Part shown: in pieces, positions 24,860-37,100 of the stretch
Layout of the letters: the number at the start of each line of letters is the position of its first letter
Numbering within the stretch: the stretch's first letter is position 1
NCBI RefSeq assembly: GCF_001640805.2
Contig: NC_066850.1
Location: 9,458,510 to 9,522,509 of the forward strand
DNA length: 64,000 nt
Origin: Lates calcarifer
Lineage: Eukaryota; Chordata; Actinopteri; Centropomidae
Reading direction: 5' to 3'
The notes under the pieces: model-generated
Database searches by the model: none
What the model was told of the DNA's origin: nothing
The model's input: the letters and a program-made list of their open reading frames with translations, nothing else
Position numbers and translations under genes: made by a program

Positions 24860-25405
24860 GCTAAGCTGCTAATGTTTTACCATGTTCACCGTCTCAATGT
24901 AGCCTGTTAGCCTGCTAACTTTTGCTTATTAACACTAAACACGATGTGCAGCTTAGGTCAATGGAAACATTACTTTTAAAGTTTTACCCTGACAATGGAC
25001 CTAGATGAACCAAAGCTATTACAACTCATTCTGAGGGGACTCTCATGGCAACCCTTCCCATACTTTGAATAGTCAGCTGGTACATGTAAGAGTAGAGATG
25101 AACTTATGACTGCAACAGGCTGCTGATAGCAAGGGACCGTTGTGTTGAGAACGAAGTCTTCTCACTTTGTTTGGATCTACATTTATTTGATATTCAGGTT
25201 GTGCTGTGGCTTTTTAGTAGCTGGTACATCCATGAGGCACAGTGTCACTGGAGGAAAAGCCAGGGGATGACCAAAGTCATTAGGATGCATCTTCTGGGGA
25301 CCTTGAATGTCTGTACAAGTTGTAATGGCAATCCATGCAGTAGTTGTTGAAATAATCCAGTCTGGACCAAAGTGGTAAGCCAACAGACCAACATTGCCAT
25401 GACAT
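24860..25405 (+). repeat. Teleost modular interspersed repeat, copy B
   Basis: The left part (24860-25070) has the GCTAATG, CCTGTTAGCCTGCTAAC and TTAACACTAAACACGATG motifs, then CCAAAGCTATTACAACTCAT. The right part (25195-25405) has GGAAAAGCCAGGGGATGACC, AAAGTCATTAGGATGCATC, GACCTTGAATGTCTGTAC, AATGGCAATCCATGCAG and CAGTCTGGACCAAAGTGG. The two parts belong to one family and are separated by about 120 diverged or inserted bases. It is the most complete of the three copies and is non-coding. Confidence 0.7.
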
Positions 25406-28400
25406 GCACAACAGCTCATTTTTCCTGTAGTGAAGATATATTGCGGCCATTCATTTAAATCAGCTTTTACCTGTTCATTTTGCAAAGAATATGGCGCACC
25501 CCATCATAGATTTGTCACGCCCTTTCTACTGTCATAAAGCAAGCATCTGTTGGTGTCATCCATTGAGCCAGGCTGTCTCTTTCTGTCTCAAAGCACCGTA
25601 TGGTTCAGTATGAGAATTATTTTACACAGAATCTGGGAAATGTTCCTACAAACTTTGATTTAATAGACACTACGTTATGGGCTGGTTGCCTGGACAAAGA
25701 TTTTATGAGACTGTCCCTATGGAGAAATATAACAGTCACCAAATGAGATAAATGTTAGCACTAATAAAAGTCAGAGTAGCTCCTTCTCTTCTTTATTTGC
25801 TGATAATGCTGTGCCAAAATTCTCCTGAAGGAGGTTTAAAAAAAAATAAAAGAGTCAGATTTGCTCTTTTGTGTGAAAATGGAAGAGAAATCACAGGATT
25901 ATTACAGCATGAAGAGTGACTAAGACAATGCAAACTGAAATGAAAGAACAGGAAGAGAATAAAAGTTGACTTTAGAGCTCCTGAGAAAAATAATTACACA
26001 TCCTTTGTTTCCTTTTCTTGTTATACCAATTTACCTCACCTCTGACACTTCACTTGAAAAGGACATTGGCAACTATTTTGGGTTTGGCACTGACAGTGGA
26101 ACACTGTGACTTGCCACAGTGAGGAAGTTTCAAAATTGAGAAACTTGCAAGCTCACAATGAACAAACTTGCTCAGAACTCATGATGACACACTAATTAAA
26201 AGAGCAAAAACTGGACTCAAAACAGTGTGTTAGCTGCACTTGCACTTGCCATTATGTCTGTGGGCAGATGAGTTGTGTATAGTGCTTAATGGTATTCTTC
26301 GTTTCTGTTGTCACCATATCAGCTCTATTACCGACTCTCAAATTTATTCAAACTGCACAAGAGAGTGAATGTTTTCAGGATATTCAAGTTAATATCTGTC
26401 AAAACAAGATTGCAGTTTCTGTGTTTCGAGATTCAGGCTTCAACTATTCATTAATTTCTTCTGGCTGAGAGTAGACACAAGCAACCACCAATCATCTAAT
26501 ACAACGTACTAATAAGCCAAGCATGTCATGGCATTTACATTTTCTGACATCAGACTTTGGCTCCGCTGGACAGAAATGAATTCACACAAGCATTTTTTTT
26601 TTTTTACAGCCCAAACTTAAGTTTTGAGAGCTTGCGGTATGCAGCTTTTTCTGTAATGTCACTGTTAATGGATCCCAGTGGGCTCACCCATCTCCCAACA
26701 GCCGACAAAGGATTCCTCTAAACAATGCATATGGTGGGTGGATGGTCATTTCTAGTGTTACAGGGCATGAATTAATGAGTAAAGGATTGAAAAACCTACA
26801 AATAACCAATCATCCATCGCAAGAGCTCTTGGCATTCAGAGGAAGAAAGTGTCCTGGCCCTGCTGAGACCTATTAATGGTGTCAGTTTGGTAAAAATCTA
26901 AATCTAAACTTTCTCAAATCAGGAACTTTGGCCATTAAAATTGTTTGTATAGGAACTTTTGTTCCACTTGAGACTAAAGCAAAACATGAAAAAGTTTGCA
27001 AATAGACTTTACCTTTGTATCACATATTCCTTATTTATGTAGTACATTTTATGAGACAACCAAATGAATTCCATTGTTTTTATCCTTTAACTATTCATGG
27101 ACACAATTGCCCTCTAAAACAATGGCGAACTGTAGGCCACAGATATATGGGGGAATCTATTATGTAGCAGAAACATTACGAGGCAAACTTCTGTCACCTT
27201 CAGTACTTTGGGTGATAACTTTTGAATGCCAATATAACAGAGCTAAACACAATGTAATTATTATGCTGTGAAATGACTTTGTGAGCATTAAATTGTGATT
27301 TGGTTAAACCTCTCAGTGCAGCAGTTATGTACTACTGTATCTCTTGGTTAACAGGTAGCTTTTATGAACTATGATCAAATCAAAGTATGACAAAAGAAAC
27401 TGAAAAATATGTCAAAATAAGTCAACACAATTGGTGTTCAAGGGTGGGAAGCCAGTTAGGGATCAGTGGTTGGTTTGAGTGACTGCATGGAAGGTGATGG
27501 AATCTGAAGTGAATCAACCAAATTAAAAAAATTATGATATCCACAAATTCATTCAAACCCAGCTCATTTTCAGTGTCCAGCATTTTTTAAATTATCGCTT
27601 TCTACAAAAGTCTTGTGTCACTGGTATTGGATATAAAATAGTCATATACAATATAACCCAATATGCAGTCTGTGCAGTCCCATTCCAAACCAGATGATAG
27701 TTATGGTACACAATGTTGCCGTTTGTTAACAGAAAAGGTTAAGCCATTTTTTAAAATTATTTTTGGCATTTCAGTGCAGACAGTTTTTTTTTTTTCCCCT
27801 GGAAATGCTATTGGGGATGCATAGATTTTTTTTCACCTTACAAGCTTTTGAAATATTTACTTCTTCTCCATGTCCAACAAGTGTGAAACCACCAGTCACT
27901 CAATTTTCAAAAAACATCCATTAAAATATCCATCTCCATGACAACATGCTTGTCAAAGCTACATCAAGGACACCTGACAATGTATACCAGCTTTATTTTG
28001 AGCTATAAGGCTCTAAGAAACTGCTGGCTGCCAGCTAAAAGGACAGCAATTTCAAGCTTCCCTGCAAAGATGGGATCAGGGTCTGTGTCTCACTTTCAAA
28101 ACCCTCCCCGCTCTGTCCCTGAACCCTGGGGTAAAGGAGAAAACTATGTGATCGCCCTCAGCCATGAATGATTCAAGAGCTCACACTGACTTAGATTTCT
28201 GAGTCTACAGCACTTGCAGACAACCTAGGGGAGATATGAGGACTCACAACAATTTTTCCTGTCATTAAAATGCTTGCAAATGCTGCTACCTTTGAGACAT
28301 ACACTGTTTACCTCATTTTGATGAGTTCTTGGACATGATGTCTGAAATACCTTACTCATTATTGCCTGAAAACATACCCATGACTCATTTATAATGTTTC

Positions 28401-29907
28401 TCCTTTATCATTTTGAATGGGCTCTGTACTGTTTTTATATCCAGCTCTGAGTCCCTCTCTTCTTCCACATTATGTAATCCCCCACAGCACCCAGGCATGG
28501 AGATTAATCTGTCAATTCTCACTATATTAACCTGCACTTGAATATGCAAGTGATAGTATGAATGGAGATTGAGCAGGAGCTGCAGAGACATCTGAGTAGA
28601 GTAGAAGCTCCCTGACCACTTGGCCTCCCCGCCCCCATGTGAGCCTTGAGGCCACGAGTGCTTGTCAATATGGACACTGCCATTTTCTGCTGTTAGCCTT
28701 GACTGATAGAGAGCATTCTGTGTCCCTGCTGGACAGGAGACAACAGTGAGAGGAGCATTCTGTTGCACTTAAGACACGTGTGAACAAGTGTTATCGCACT
28801 CGACACATGTTGTCTGCCATGCTGTCACGAACACTAGCACAATCTGTAAACTCTTGGGACTTAACCCTCTTCAGACATGGAATCTGTAACAGTGCTGGCT
28901 TCATCTGGCTTTCTGTCTTATGTTCTGTAATGGCTTCTATATTACTTAATGGAAAAAGAAGCCTTACAGTAAGACATTACTGCAGTGCTGTGCTATTTTA
29001 TGCAGTCAAACCTGTAGTGACAAAGATTGATGGTCACTGTAATTCATACTTGCTCACATGTTTTGAAGTGTGTGTGTGAGACGCATGTAGCCATGACTGA
29101 AAGCTGAAAATGTCAGATTACTGAGCCTGGACTCTTAACTTTGGACAGCATATTCCAGTCCCTAATCTACAGTACTACAGTGGCCACTGGCACAGATGCC
29201 CATGAAAACACTGTAACTTATTCTTCAGAGAGGAATTTCCAAGGACCAAGAAAGCTATTGTACCCATGTATTTATACCCTTCATCCTCTGTCTTTGTCTC
29301 TCCAGTGCAGGTTTTTTTTTTGTTTTTTTTTTTATTTTGTGAGAAGAGTGTGCTCCTGCCGCACTGGACTTGTATTTTTCCTAGTTTAGATGACACTCGC
29401 TGACACAGCTAAAACAGCAGCATGCAAGGCACCTACAGAAAGGTGAGCCTCAGCTTGCAGCAAAGATCAGAGAGTTTAAGGCTGGATAAAAAGATAAGCA
29501 GTAGAGAGCTTTGCAGATAAGGAGGGAAAAAGAGCATTTAAAGGTTTAGCAGGAGTTTGTTTTTCCAGGTGTATGTGTGTGTGAAGGAGAGCTCTCTTTT
29601 CAGGGGAGTACACTTCTCTGTAACTTATTTCCTTAATATAAACAGTTTTGAGATCTTTTGGGCACAGATGCTAGATTTAGCTGTCACCACACTTCACCAA
29701 TTGGCATATCCAGCTTACAATACGGAGCAAATATGCGTCAAAGCAGAAGCCTAAGGAAGATGAAACGGCCATATTTCTGTTTGTGGCAGCTTTATTTTGA
29801 AAATGCTCACAGCTGACTGGAAGAAAGCTAGTGCAGCTGGTTTCTGATGTGACTTTTGTTGAACAGCAGGCAGGTATAACTTCACTGTCAGAATTGGGAA
29901 GATGCCT
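25406..29907. other. Non-coding DNA, nothing recognised
   Basis: A+T-rich unique sequence with short poly(T) runs (for example 26595-26605, 27784-27795 and 29311-29332). Open frames up to 127 codons (minus, 28385-28768) match nothing known. Confidence 0.45.
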
Positions 29908-29930
29908 AAAAAAAAAAAAAAAAAAAAAAA
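29908..29930 (+). repeat. Poly(A) tract
   Basis: Twenty-three consecutive A. Confidence 0.85.
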
Positions 29931-30593
29931 CTGCCAGAGGATTTTTATGCATCATCATAAAATAAATGTGCTTCAGAGTGCCACTCCAGCTTTCAAAGCA
30001 TCATCTCCAAATAAGTCATGAGCATCTTCCGTTTCTTTGTATCGCTTTGTTGAATTTTCCATGAGAAATAAAAGCTATTTGGCAAAGCTCCTCTTTAAAA
30101 ACACAGTCACACCTTAAATGTGTGTACGTATCCCTGCTACTCCAGTGGATTTCATGTGTGGACCTGCCTCTTACCTAATGGCCTCACTTGTCTTTGTACT
30201 GAGCCACTGTCTGACTTCTACATTTTATGTCAGGTTTATGTTTGTAACCCCCCGCTGACAGACTAATGGATGAGACATTGTCTCTTTCTGCCCAAACTGA
30301 TGGGCTGTCTTGAAAGGAGCTGTGCGGTGGACTAAGCCAGCAGGTTGCTGAAATAAAGATAATGGCCATTATCTCCTCACCACTTGCCATAATTGCCAGA
30401 TGTCCGATGACCTCCCCCTCCAACAGGTATACGCTTCCCTTCCCTTCCCTTGCTGCTCCCAGCTGAGGAGAGGATGAGCTGTGCTTTACAAAGTCTTGTT
30501 GCATCAGTGAGTGGCATCAATCAGTTTCTGGAGCCAGTGGTGTTAGTTTTTGCAAGAAATCGACCCCTCTAGAGCTCAAAATAGACAAAGCAG

Positions 30594-30617
30594 TTTTTTT
30601 TTTTTTTTTTTTTTTTT
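30594..30617 (+). repeat. Poly(T) tract
   Basis: Twenty-four consecutive T; could be a minus-strand retroposon tail, but no body is recognised. Confidence 0.85.
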
Positions 30618-32619
30618 AAATAAGGTGGTTTCTATTCATGTGCAGACTGTGTGCTGCTTTTAATGCCTCCCTACAGTGACAAAGCTAGAGGGCCTATCAA
30701 CAGCATTAAGGAGAATCCCATTGCCCTGCTGTGAGGAATAAGTGTGTGTGTGTGTGTGGAGGATGTGCTCCTCAAAACGGAAAATGAATCATTCAAATAG
30801 GAGGAGCTTAATTTAAGTGTTTCAAAGCTAATTCTCCTTTTGTTCTTTAGAGGGATGCAATTGAAACAGTATCAAATGCTGTTGCTAGGAGACACCAGTC
30901 GTGGTCCACAGATAGGGAGCATGGTGAAGTAAGCGATGAGTGCTGGCACGGACTTCAGACCAGTGTCACCAGCAGTGTGAAGGAGCAACAGAAAGATGTG
31001 ATGGATGGAGAGAGTGTATGTGGAGCGAGGCTGTGGAAAATATGCAGTGATACAAAATAAGAAAAATAACGAGGAGAATAAGCAGATTCAAATTCCCCAG
31101 TGGCTGTTTAATGTACCTTTGTGCTTCACATAAATAGTACTCTACCTTTGGAATTTGAACTTCAGCAACCCAGACAAGCATCTCCTCCCTTGATGTACCA
31201 CCTCTCAATAAATCCTTCACATACGGCAAACAAATAAGCATGAATTATTCAGCATTGCCAAACAAGTCGCACATAATCATTTAATGAGTTTCTCCCCTAT
31301 CTTTTTTGCTCCGATATACTTGGATGAAGATAACTTCCTGTCAATGAAAAAACTTGGCCAGTTTCTGTTTGAACGTAAATGCATCACTTATCTGAGTCAT
31401 GACGCCTTGATTGTTCATTTTTTAGACTGATGGATTTTTCTGGGTTTTTAATGAAAAACAAACAGAGATTAATGGAATTATGAGATTAGCAGGATCTCTA
31501 CACTGTAAACACTGGCAACAATTAGTTTGTTAAAAAGCAGCTACAGCGTCTGTCTAAACATCAGCCGGTCAGCTGAGTGTACGGTTCTCTCTGCCAGGGC
31601 TCGTCTCATTTGTCACACAGTGACTGGCTCAGATTCGGGGGAGAAAACAAAAAAGAAACACTTATCTTTGGTGCTCTATATATCATAACAAAAACATGAC
31701 AAGATTTTCTGCAGGAGTGATTTAGCTGTTGGTCTAATACAAAGAAAGAAAAACAAAACAAAGACTAGACAGACTCTGTGAGCCTCAGAAAGCAATTCAC
31801 AGCTTTCAGTAAATATTCTCCTGTTACAATATGAATTTATTGGAATTCTAAAAAAAGACATTCAAGGCATATTTTAGCTGGATGATGCCAGCAATAGCAC
31901 TGACATAAAAATATAATATAGGGAAGATTTCTCAGTCTAGTATTATAGAAGATACTGTTGACCTTGGGTGGAATGCATTGTTTCAAAGATGTTTTCCTGT
32001 CACTGTTATCTCTGTACATGAGGGCAGTATGATTAAATACCAAAATACCTGGTTTATCACTGAAATAACAATAGGATTAACAAAGAGTTCATGAACAATA
32101 TCTCCTATATTAAGCATTTAATGAGTTTTTTCTGTTGAAACAGACCTCTTTTTTTTCCCCATGTGAATAGCCAGGTTGCCTAATGACCTGAGTAAGTACA
32201 CTGTTGGTGTAAATTTGAAGGTCAAAAACTAGACATGTAGGAAATCATCACCTCTTTATAAAACATGAAGCTACATGTAAACGTGAATTTCTCTGCTCAG
32301 TCTTGTCTTTTTTAATCAGTCGTCTGCAGTTCCTTTCTTTGCGTGCGGTATTTTTTCTAAATGCTCACTGTATTTAGCAGGGATTGTAGCTAACCACAAT
32401 GTGTTAGGCAGTGGCATTATTATTATATTCTACTCTTAGGGCTCTTTAACATCCCCCAGGGACAACAGATGAAAATCTGCCTTGAAGGCTTATATTCTAG
32501 GTCATTTACGTTTATTTGCTGGATGATTACCGTTTCCTCTTCAAACAAGCTTACGGTAAAGTAAACCAATGACATTTTTAAAAATGTAGCTTTGGATTAA
32601 AAACTAGACCCAAAAAGCA
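30618..32619. other. Non-coding DNA, nothing recognised
   Basis: Unique A+T-rich sequence apart from a (GT)n run at 30742-30758. No gene-like structure. Confidence 0.45.
30742..30758 (+). repeat. (GT)n microsatellite
   Basis: About eight GT units. Confidence 0.9.
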
Positions 32620-33042
32620 GTTTGAGTTTTATTGTAGAGTCTTTAGTCTGATGAGGGAGGTAGAGGGAGAAGCTGTTGCAGGGGAGGGTAACAGTGAAAC
32701 TGCCTGAGCTAGGCTGAGCAAAGCTGGCTGAGAGGCTCGGTGGTGGTGACAGGAACAATGCAAAACAATACAAAAGACAGGCTCAAAGCTGAACGTGGCA
32801 AACAACTGAGGCAGCCGGTGGACAGGATCTGAAGCACAAGAGATGAGGTATAAGCAAGAGCAAAGAAAATGAGAGCTTAGCCATAGTGTTAGCACTGGAG
32901 TGGACAGAATCAACTGGCAAAGAGTGGAGGACAGAGTTGGGATTTAAAAGCTGCAGCAGGTTGAGGTGTTGATTTGGTGATGAGCAGCAGGTGTGCAGGA
33001 GAATTGGCAGGAGCAGGAAGCCACGCCCAGCAAGACACGCAC

Positions 33043-33046
<4 letters not shown>
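32620..33046 (+). repeat. Interspersed repeat, copy 1 of a diverged pair
   Basis: The right half carries CAACTGGCAAAGAGTGGAGG, then TTGATTTGGTGATGAGCAGC, AGGTGTGCAGGA and AGCCACGCCCA, running into a CT/CA microsatellite. The same module order occurs at 53743-54038. The layout (oligopurine body, GGTGATGATT-like box, CCACGCCCA, then CA repeat) is one I recall from fish genomes, possibly a non-autonomous transposon or LTR-type repeat. It is non-coding; the family name is unknown. Confidence 0.55.

Positions 33047-33047
<1 letters not shown>

Positions 33048-33082
<35 letters not shown>
33048..33082 (+). repeat. Compound (CT)n(CA)n microsatellite
   Basis: About fourteen TC units followed by four AC units, abutting the repeat at 32620-33046. 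Confidence 0.9.
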
Positions 33083-33993
33083 TGTATCAGTCAAAATCAC
33101 GAAATGAATTCATGACAGAAATGAGTTTATATAGTCTATATATAGGCTTTCTGACACACTTTAGATCCTTAAGTATGAATCAGTGACAGACCCGCCAAGT
33201 TAGTTGTGTGTCATCACTAATTTCACTAATTTATCTGATTAAATCCTGTGATTAATACTAATGCAGTGTGTTACAGTATTATTTTTTCTGCTGCTCTACC
33301 TGCTCTCCTGAGATGCGGCAGAAAATCTTTTCTACTCCATTAACTCAAAATCAAAGCACAGCAGCAAGAAAACTAGCATATGCAATGAAAAAGGTGGAGC
33401 AAATCTAACATCATGTAAGTGTTTTGAATTAACAGTAAACGTGCCTGGAAAAGAAGGAAAAAATTTGACAACCGCAGCAGGTATCTTGGCAGCTAGAAAA
33501 TACGGCTGCTAATTAAGTGGAAGTGTCAGGGATGCCACCGCTCCTTCACTCTCAACTACCTGCCAAACACTGTTCTGTATCGCAGCCTTCCTATCCTCCA
33601 CCTGGAAAAAAAAGAAAAAAAAAAAAAAAGACACAACAACTCACACAACAGGCGAGAGGAGAGGGAGGGAATCAGATGTTGTGTAACACTTTTTTTCCTG
33701 AAGCCAGGCTTCAAATCAGGCTGAACAAACATAATGTAAACATGACATGAGTAGTGTATCTGACTTATCCTTGGTGTCGTTAGTGCCACGGAAAAATCTT
33801 CAAGTGGGAACTTACACATGCACTGAAAATGTAGAATGGACCAAATAACACAAACACCTTTCTATGTAATGCAATCATGACCACCTCAACATTTTCCATT
33901 TAGCTGGACTGACATGCTCTGCCACAGATGGGCCATGTTGAATTTTATTACATGTCAGAGATGCTTCTTTTATGTATACTATATAATACTGAT

Positions 33994-34025
<32 letters not shown>

Positions 34026-36932
34026 ATCATACATCATATGCCAATAAAGACACAAACAACAGACTTTAAATGTAATAACATTAAGTACATTTAAAACAAA
34101 AATAACTGGACTAAAGTACTGTGCAGAATTTTTAAGAAGCTTTACAAAATACAAAAATACAAAAACAGACCATTTTTTATCTACACACATAACATATTGT
34201 TGCATGCAAACCCAAAAGTTCCTGGATAGAAATGGATTTTAATGTCAGATTTAAAGTGTCCATGAAGTATTTGATTCTAAAAGCTTAGTGACTTTGTGCT
34301 ACCCACAGGGCTAGTTGGTGAACTCTTGTTGCTAGCAAGCTAACCATCGCACACTAGCCAACCAAGAACACAACCGTCAGTTACAATAGCTCCCAGAGCT
34401 TATATTTATTTTCTCTGTACTGCATCCTCATGACATTTTGTTCTCAGAATTATGTCATCATTCAGTTTTATTAGGAACAAAAGCTCTTTGAGCTAACAAG
34501 CTCTCTAATGTTCTAATGTTAGCTTAATGGTTCTTTGCAGATAAAAAGTTCACTTTTTTTTTGCCAAAAGACTTATTTGTACCAGCAACTCCACGTCCTT
34601 TAGAGAAAGTCACACAAAACTACGAAGGCAAAATCCACTTAATGGCCCATGAAAAGCTTTTCCTCGCATGATATATACTATAAATAAAATACCACATTTG
34701 CCTCTATCAAGTGCTAAATCTGTGTCATTTTAGACCATCAAAAGCACTGATCCAGTGCTGTGCAAGGCTCTGAATCTCATTGAAAATGAAATGTTTGGAG
34801 TTAAACGGGGAGCAGTTAAGAGTGAACCTTTTATGTCTTTTTAACTCACATTTTATTTCTTCAAAAGTTGGAACCTTGTTTGAAAAGTTTTTAAAAAGAA
34901 ATGTTTGAGTCTTGAGTATATCTGTTTTAAGTTAATTTCCCCAATAACTGTAAAGATAAAATCTGATAAATTTATATATATTTAAAAACTTGATCTGAAC
35001 ATACTTTATATATACACCACAGAAAACAATATGGACCTTTTTGAGAATGCAAACAACTGTGAAAAGCATCATCAGTACAAGGAGGCTGATGTGAGTGGTG
35101 GGGGAGGGAGCTTGATGAAGCTGGTAGAGATGAGGAGGCAGAGAGCCTTGGCACGACAGACAACAGAATGAGCTCATGGAGGATAAACATCATCATTTAT
35201 TAATAGCATAATATGATAACTGGAGCAGCATACTATAGTAATTAACAGTACAGTCAAGGTCTTTAAATTGCACTTACAGTAAGTAACGGTATTACAAATG
35301 CATAATGTATATACAGGTTGCATAATGGAACAGATGACATGAAAAACAATGTGGATGAAAGACGTTTTTGATTATAAAATTAAGTATATATGTGTAAATA
35401 ATTTTAACATCTAAGGATACATTTTAGAAAGTGGATTGTGTCTTCCTGATGAGGCATGACATATTCTTTCTCCACCTATTGGTGCTGGCAATAGAGCTCA
35501 GGAATTTGAATGACTTAGCAGCACTAACAGAGGTTCATAAAATTAAAAGAATTTATTCCCCTGGCAACATGAATCTGTTTTCTCCTTTACACAAAGTTTA
35601 ATATCATTGCCTGCTGTTGTAATGCGTGTTTGTCCTCTGGGGAGCAAGAATGTGCTCAGTAAATATTTGATATGTCTTCTATAAGAGTGTAAACTTTCTG
35701 TGTATCCCCAGAATATTTGATGGAACTCTTACCAGTCAGTTTTTGAGATGCCTTTTGGGACAACATGTTGGGTATTTTTAGGAATTACAGATGAATTATA
35801 GTAGTCATCCTATGTGGACCATGATAATCTGAAATGTTGTCAAGATGTCATGCTTTAGAGTAGAGTGATGGAAAGATGAACAGAGAGATCAGCTCTCACT
35901 ATCCTTAGGCAATACTCCTGGTTGAAAACAAACAAATAAAAACATTAAAGGGAGTAAACCCACATAAACAGAATAAGAATGCGTTAACTCAGCATATATA
36001 GAATGAAGGCTGGAAACATGAGGTTTTATTGCTTGCAGGTGCCAACGCTTGCTACATTTGTGCCACTTGCCACGTCACAAGGATGTGTGACTTGCTGAGA
36101 TGTGAAAAAACAAAATGGACAAACTGATTTAAAAGAAACTTACTCTCCACTTCCTCAATGCATCACAAAGTTAGGACCCAAAGGTGTCACTTGAGTGACG
36201 CAGCTACAAGGCCAAACCCTGAGGGGACTAGCTATAACCTGCTGTCCTTGGAAGATAATAACAAGTTTCATCAGCCAGTCAATCAATGTATCCCACCAAG
36301 TAATGTATTTGATTAACCAGTAATTGCTCATGTAGGATGAAATGTAGTTTAATATCAGAGTGTGGCTTTATTTAGCATTTAATTAACATAGCTGCTAGCA
36401 GAAAACCATACCACCTGCCTGTGTGATGTGTCTTTTCAGATGGGCCCTGCTGATGCCCAGATACTGATGATTATGATTCAGATACTGATGTCCAATGAAA
36501 TCCTAAACTTTTTTTGATGAGTCTCTTTTCCCCCTCAACATCAAAGCTTGATCTTATTAATTTATGTTGAGATCTCTTATCTTGTTGGTGTCAAATAAGG
36601 TTATAAAAATAGGTTTTTAAAAAAGCATAATAGTTTCAGCCAATTAGTTCATTAAGACCTCCATAACAACAAGGAATCTTGGAGACATAAAGAAAGTTCT
36701 ATTAATATCCTGTCCTGAGAGTTTCAATTTTTCATTTTGATCATAGATTTTTTTAAAGAATAACCTTGTAATTTTTATTCTATGTCACTTCTGACATCTT
36801 GTGCATTATTTAATATCGTATTTAATATCAAACAGTTTTGAAGAAACTAGTATGATCCCTATTGAGAGCTCTTTTACTTTTCTCTCTTTAGTGATGTAAC
36901 TGCCTGTGAGATATCCAAGAAGGGCTGAATCA
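33083..36932. other. Non-coding A+T-rich DNA
   Basis: It contains an A-rich tract at 33607-33629 and a (TA)n run at 33994-34019. A short direct duplication of CAGATACTGATG lies at 36458-36490. No gene seen. Confidence 0.45.
33994..34019 (+). repeat. (TA)n microsatellite
   Basis: About twelve TA units. Confidence 0.9.
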
Positions 36933-37100
36933 AGGGCAACTGGACTTGGTTGTAGAAACTTGAAGACATTTCACCTCTCATCCAAGAGGCTTCTTCACTT
37001 CTGACTGACTAGTGGGTAATCCCAGGTATTTAATCTGTGGGGTCATTATCAAGGCCGTTGATGTCGTTTGGTTTGTTAGTGCTCCTGCTTGCCTGTGGGG
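36933..37100 (-). mobile_element. Penelope-like element-associated repeat, single copy
   Basis: It carries GGCAACTGGACTTGG, CTTGAAGACATTTCACCTCT, CATCCAAGAGGCTTCTTCAC, AGTGGGTAATCCCAGGTATT and TGGGGTCATTATCAAGGCCG, then TTGATGTCGTTTGG. This is a longer version of the unit folded at 4120-4303. In fish I associate it with the tail or pseudo-LTR region of Penelope-like elements. Strand is given for the orientation in which the repeat would end with CAAGTCCAGTTGCC; this is provisional. No ORF remains. Confidence 0.6.

Noticed and set aside
36960..37010. Hammerhead-ribozyme-like string in the reverse strand of the Penelope-type repeat (GGATGAGAGGTGAAATGTC)
   Set aside because: Penelope-like elements can carry hammerheads, but the invariant CUGAUGA core is not intact and no stem II or III can be drawn convincingly.
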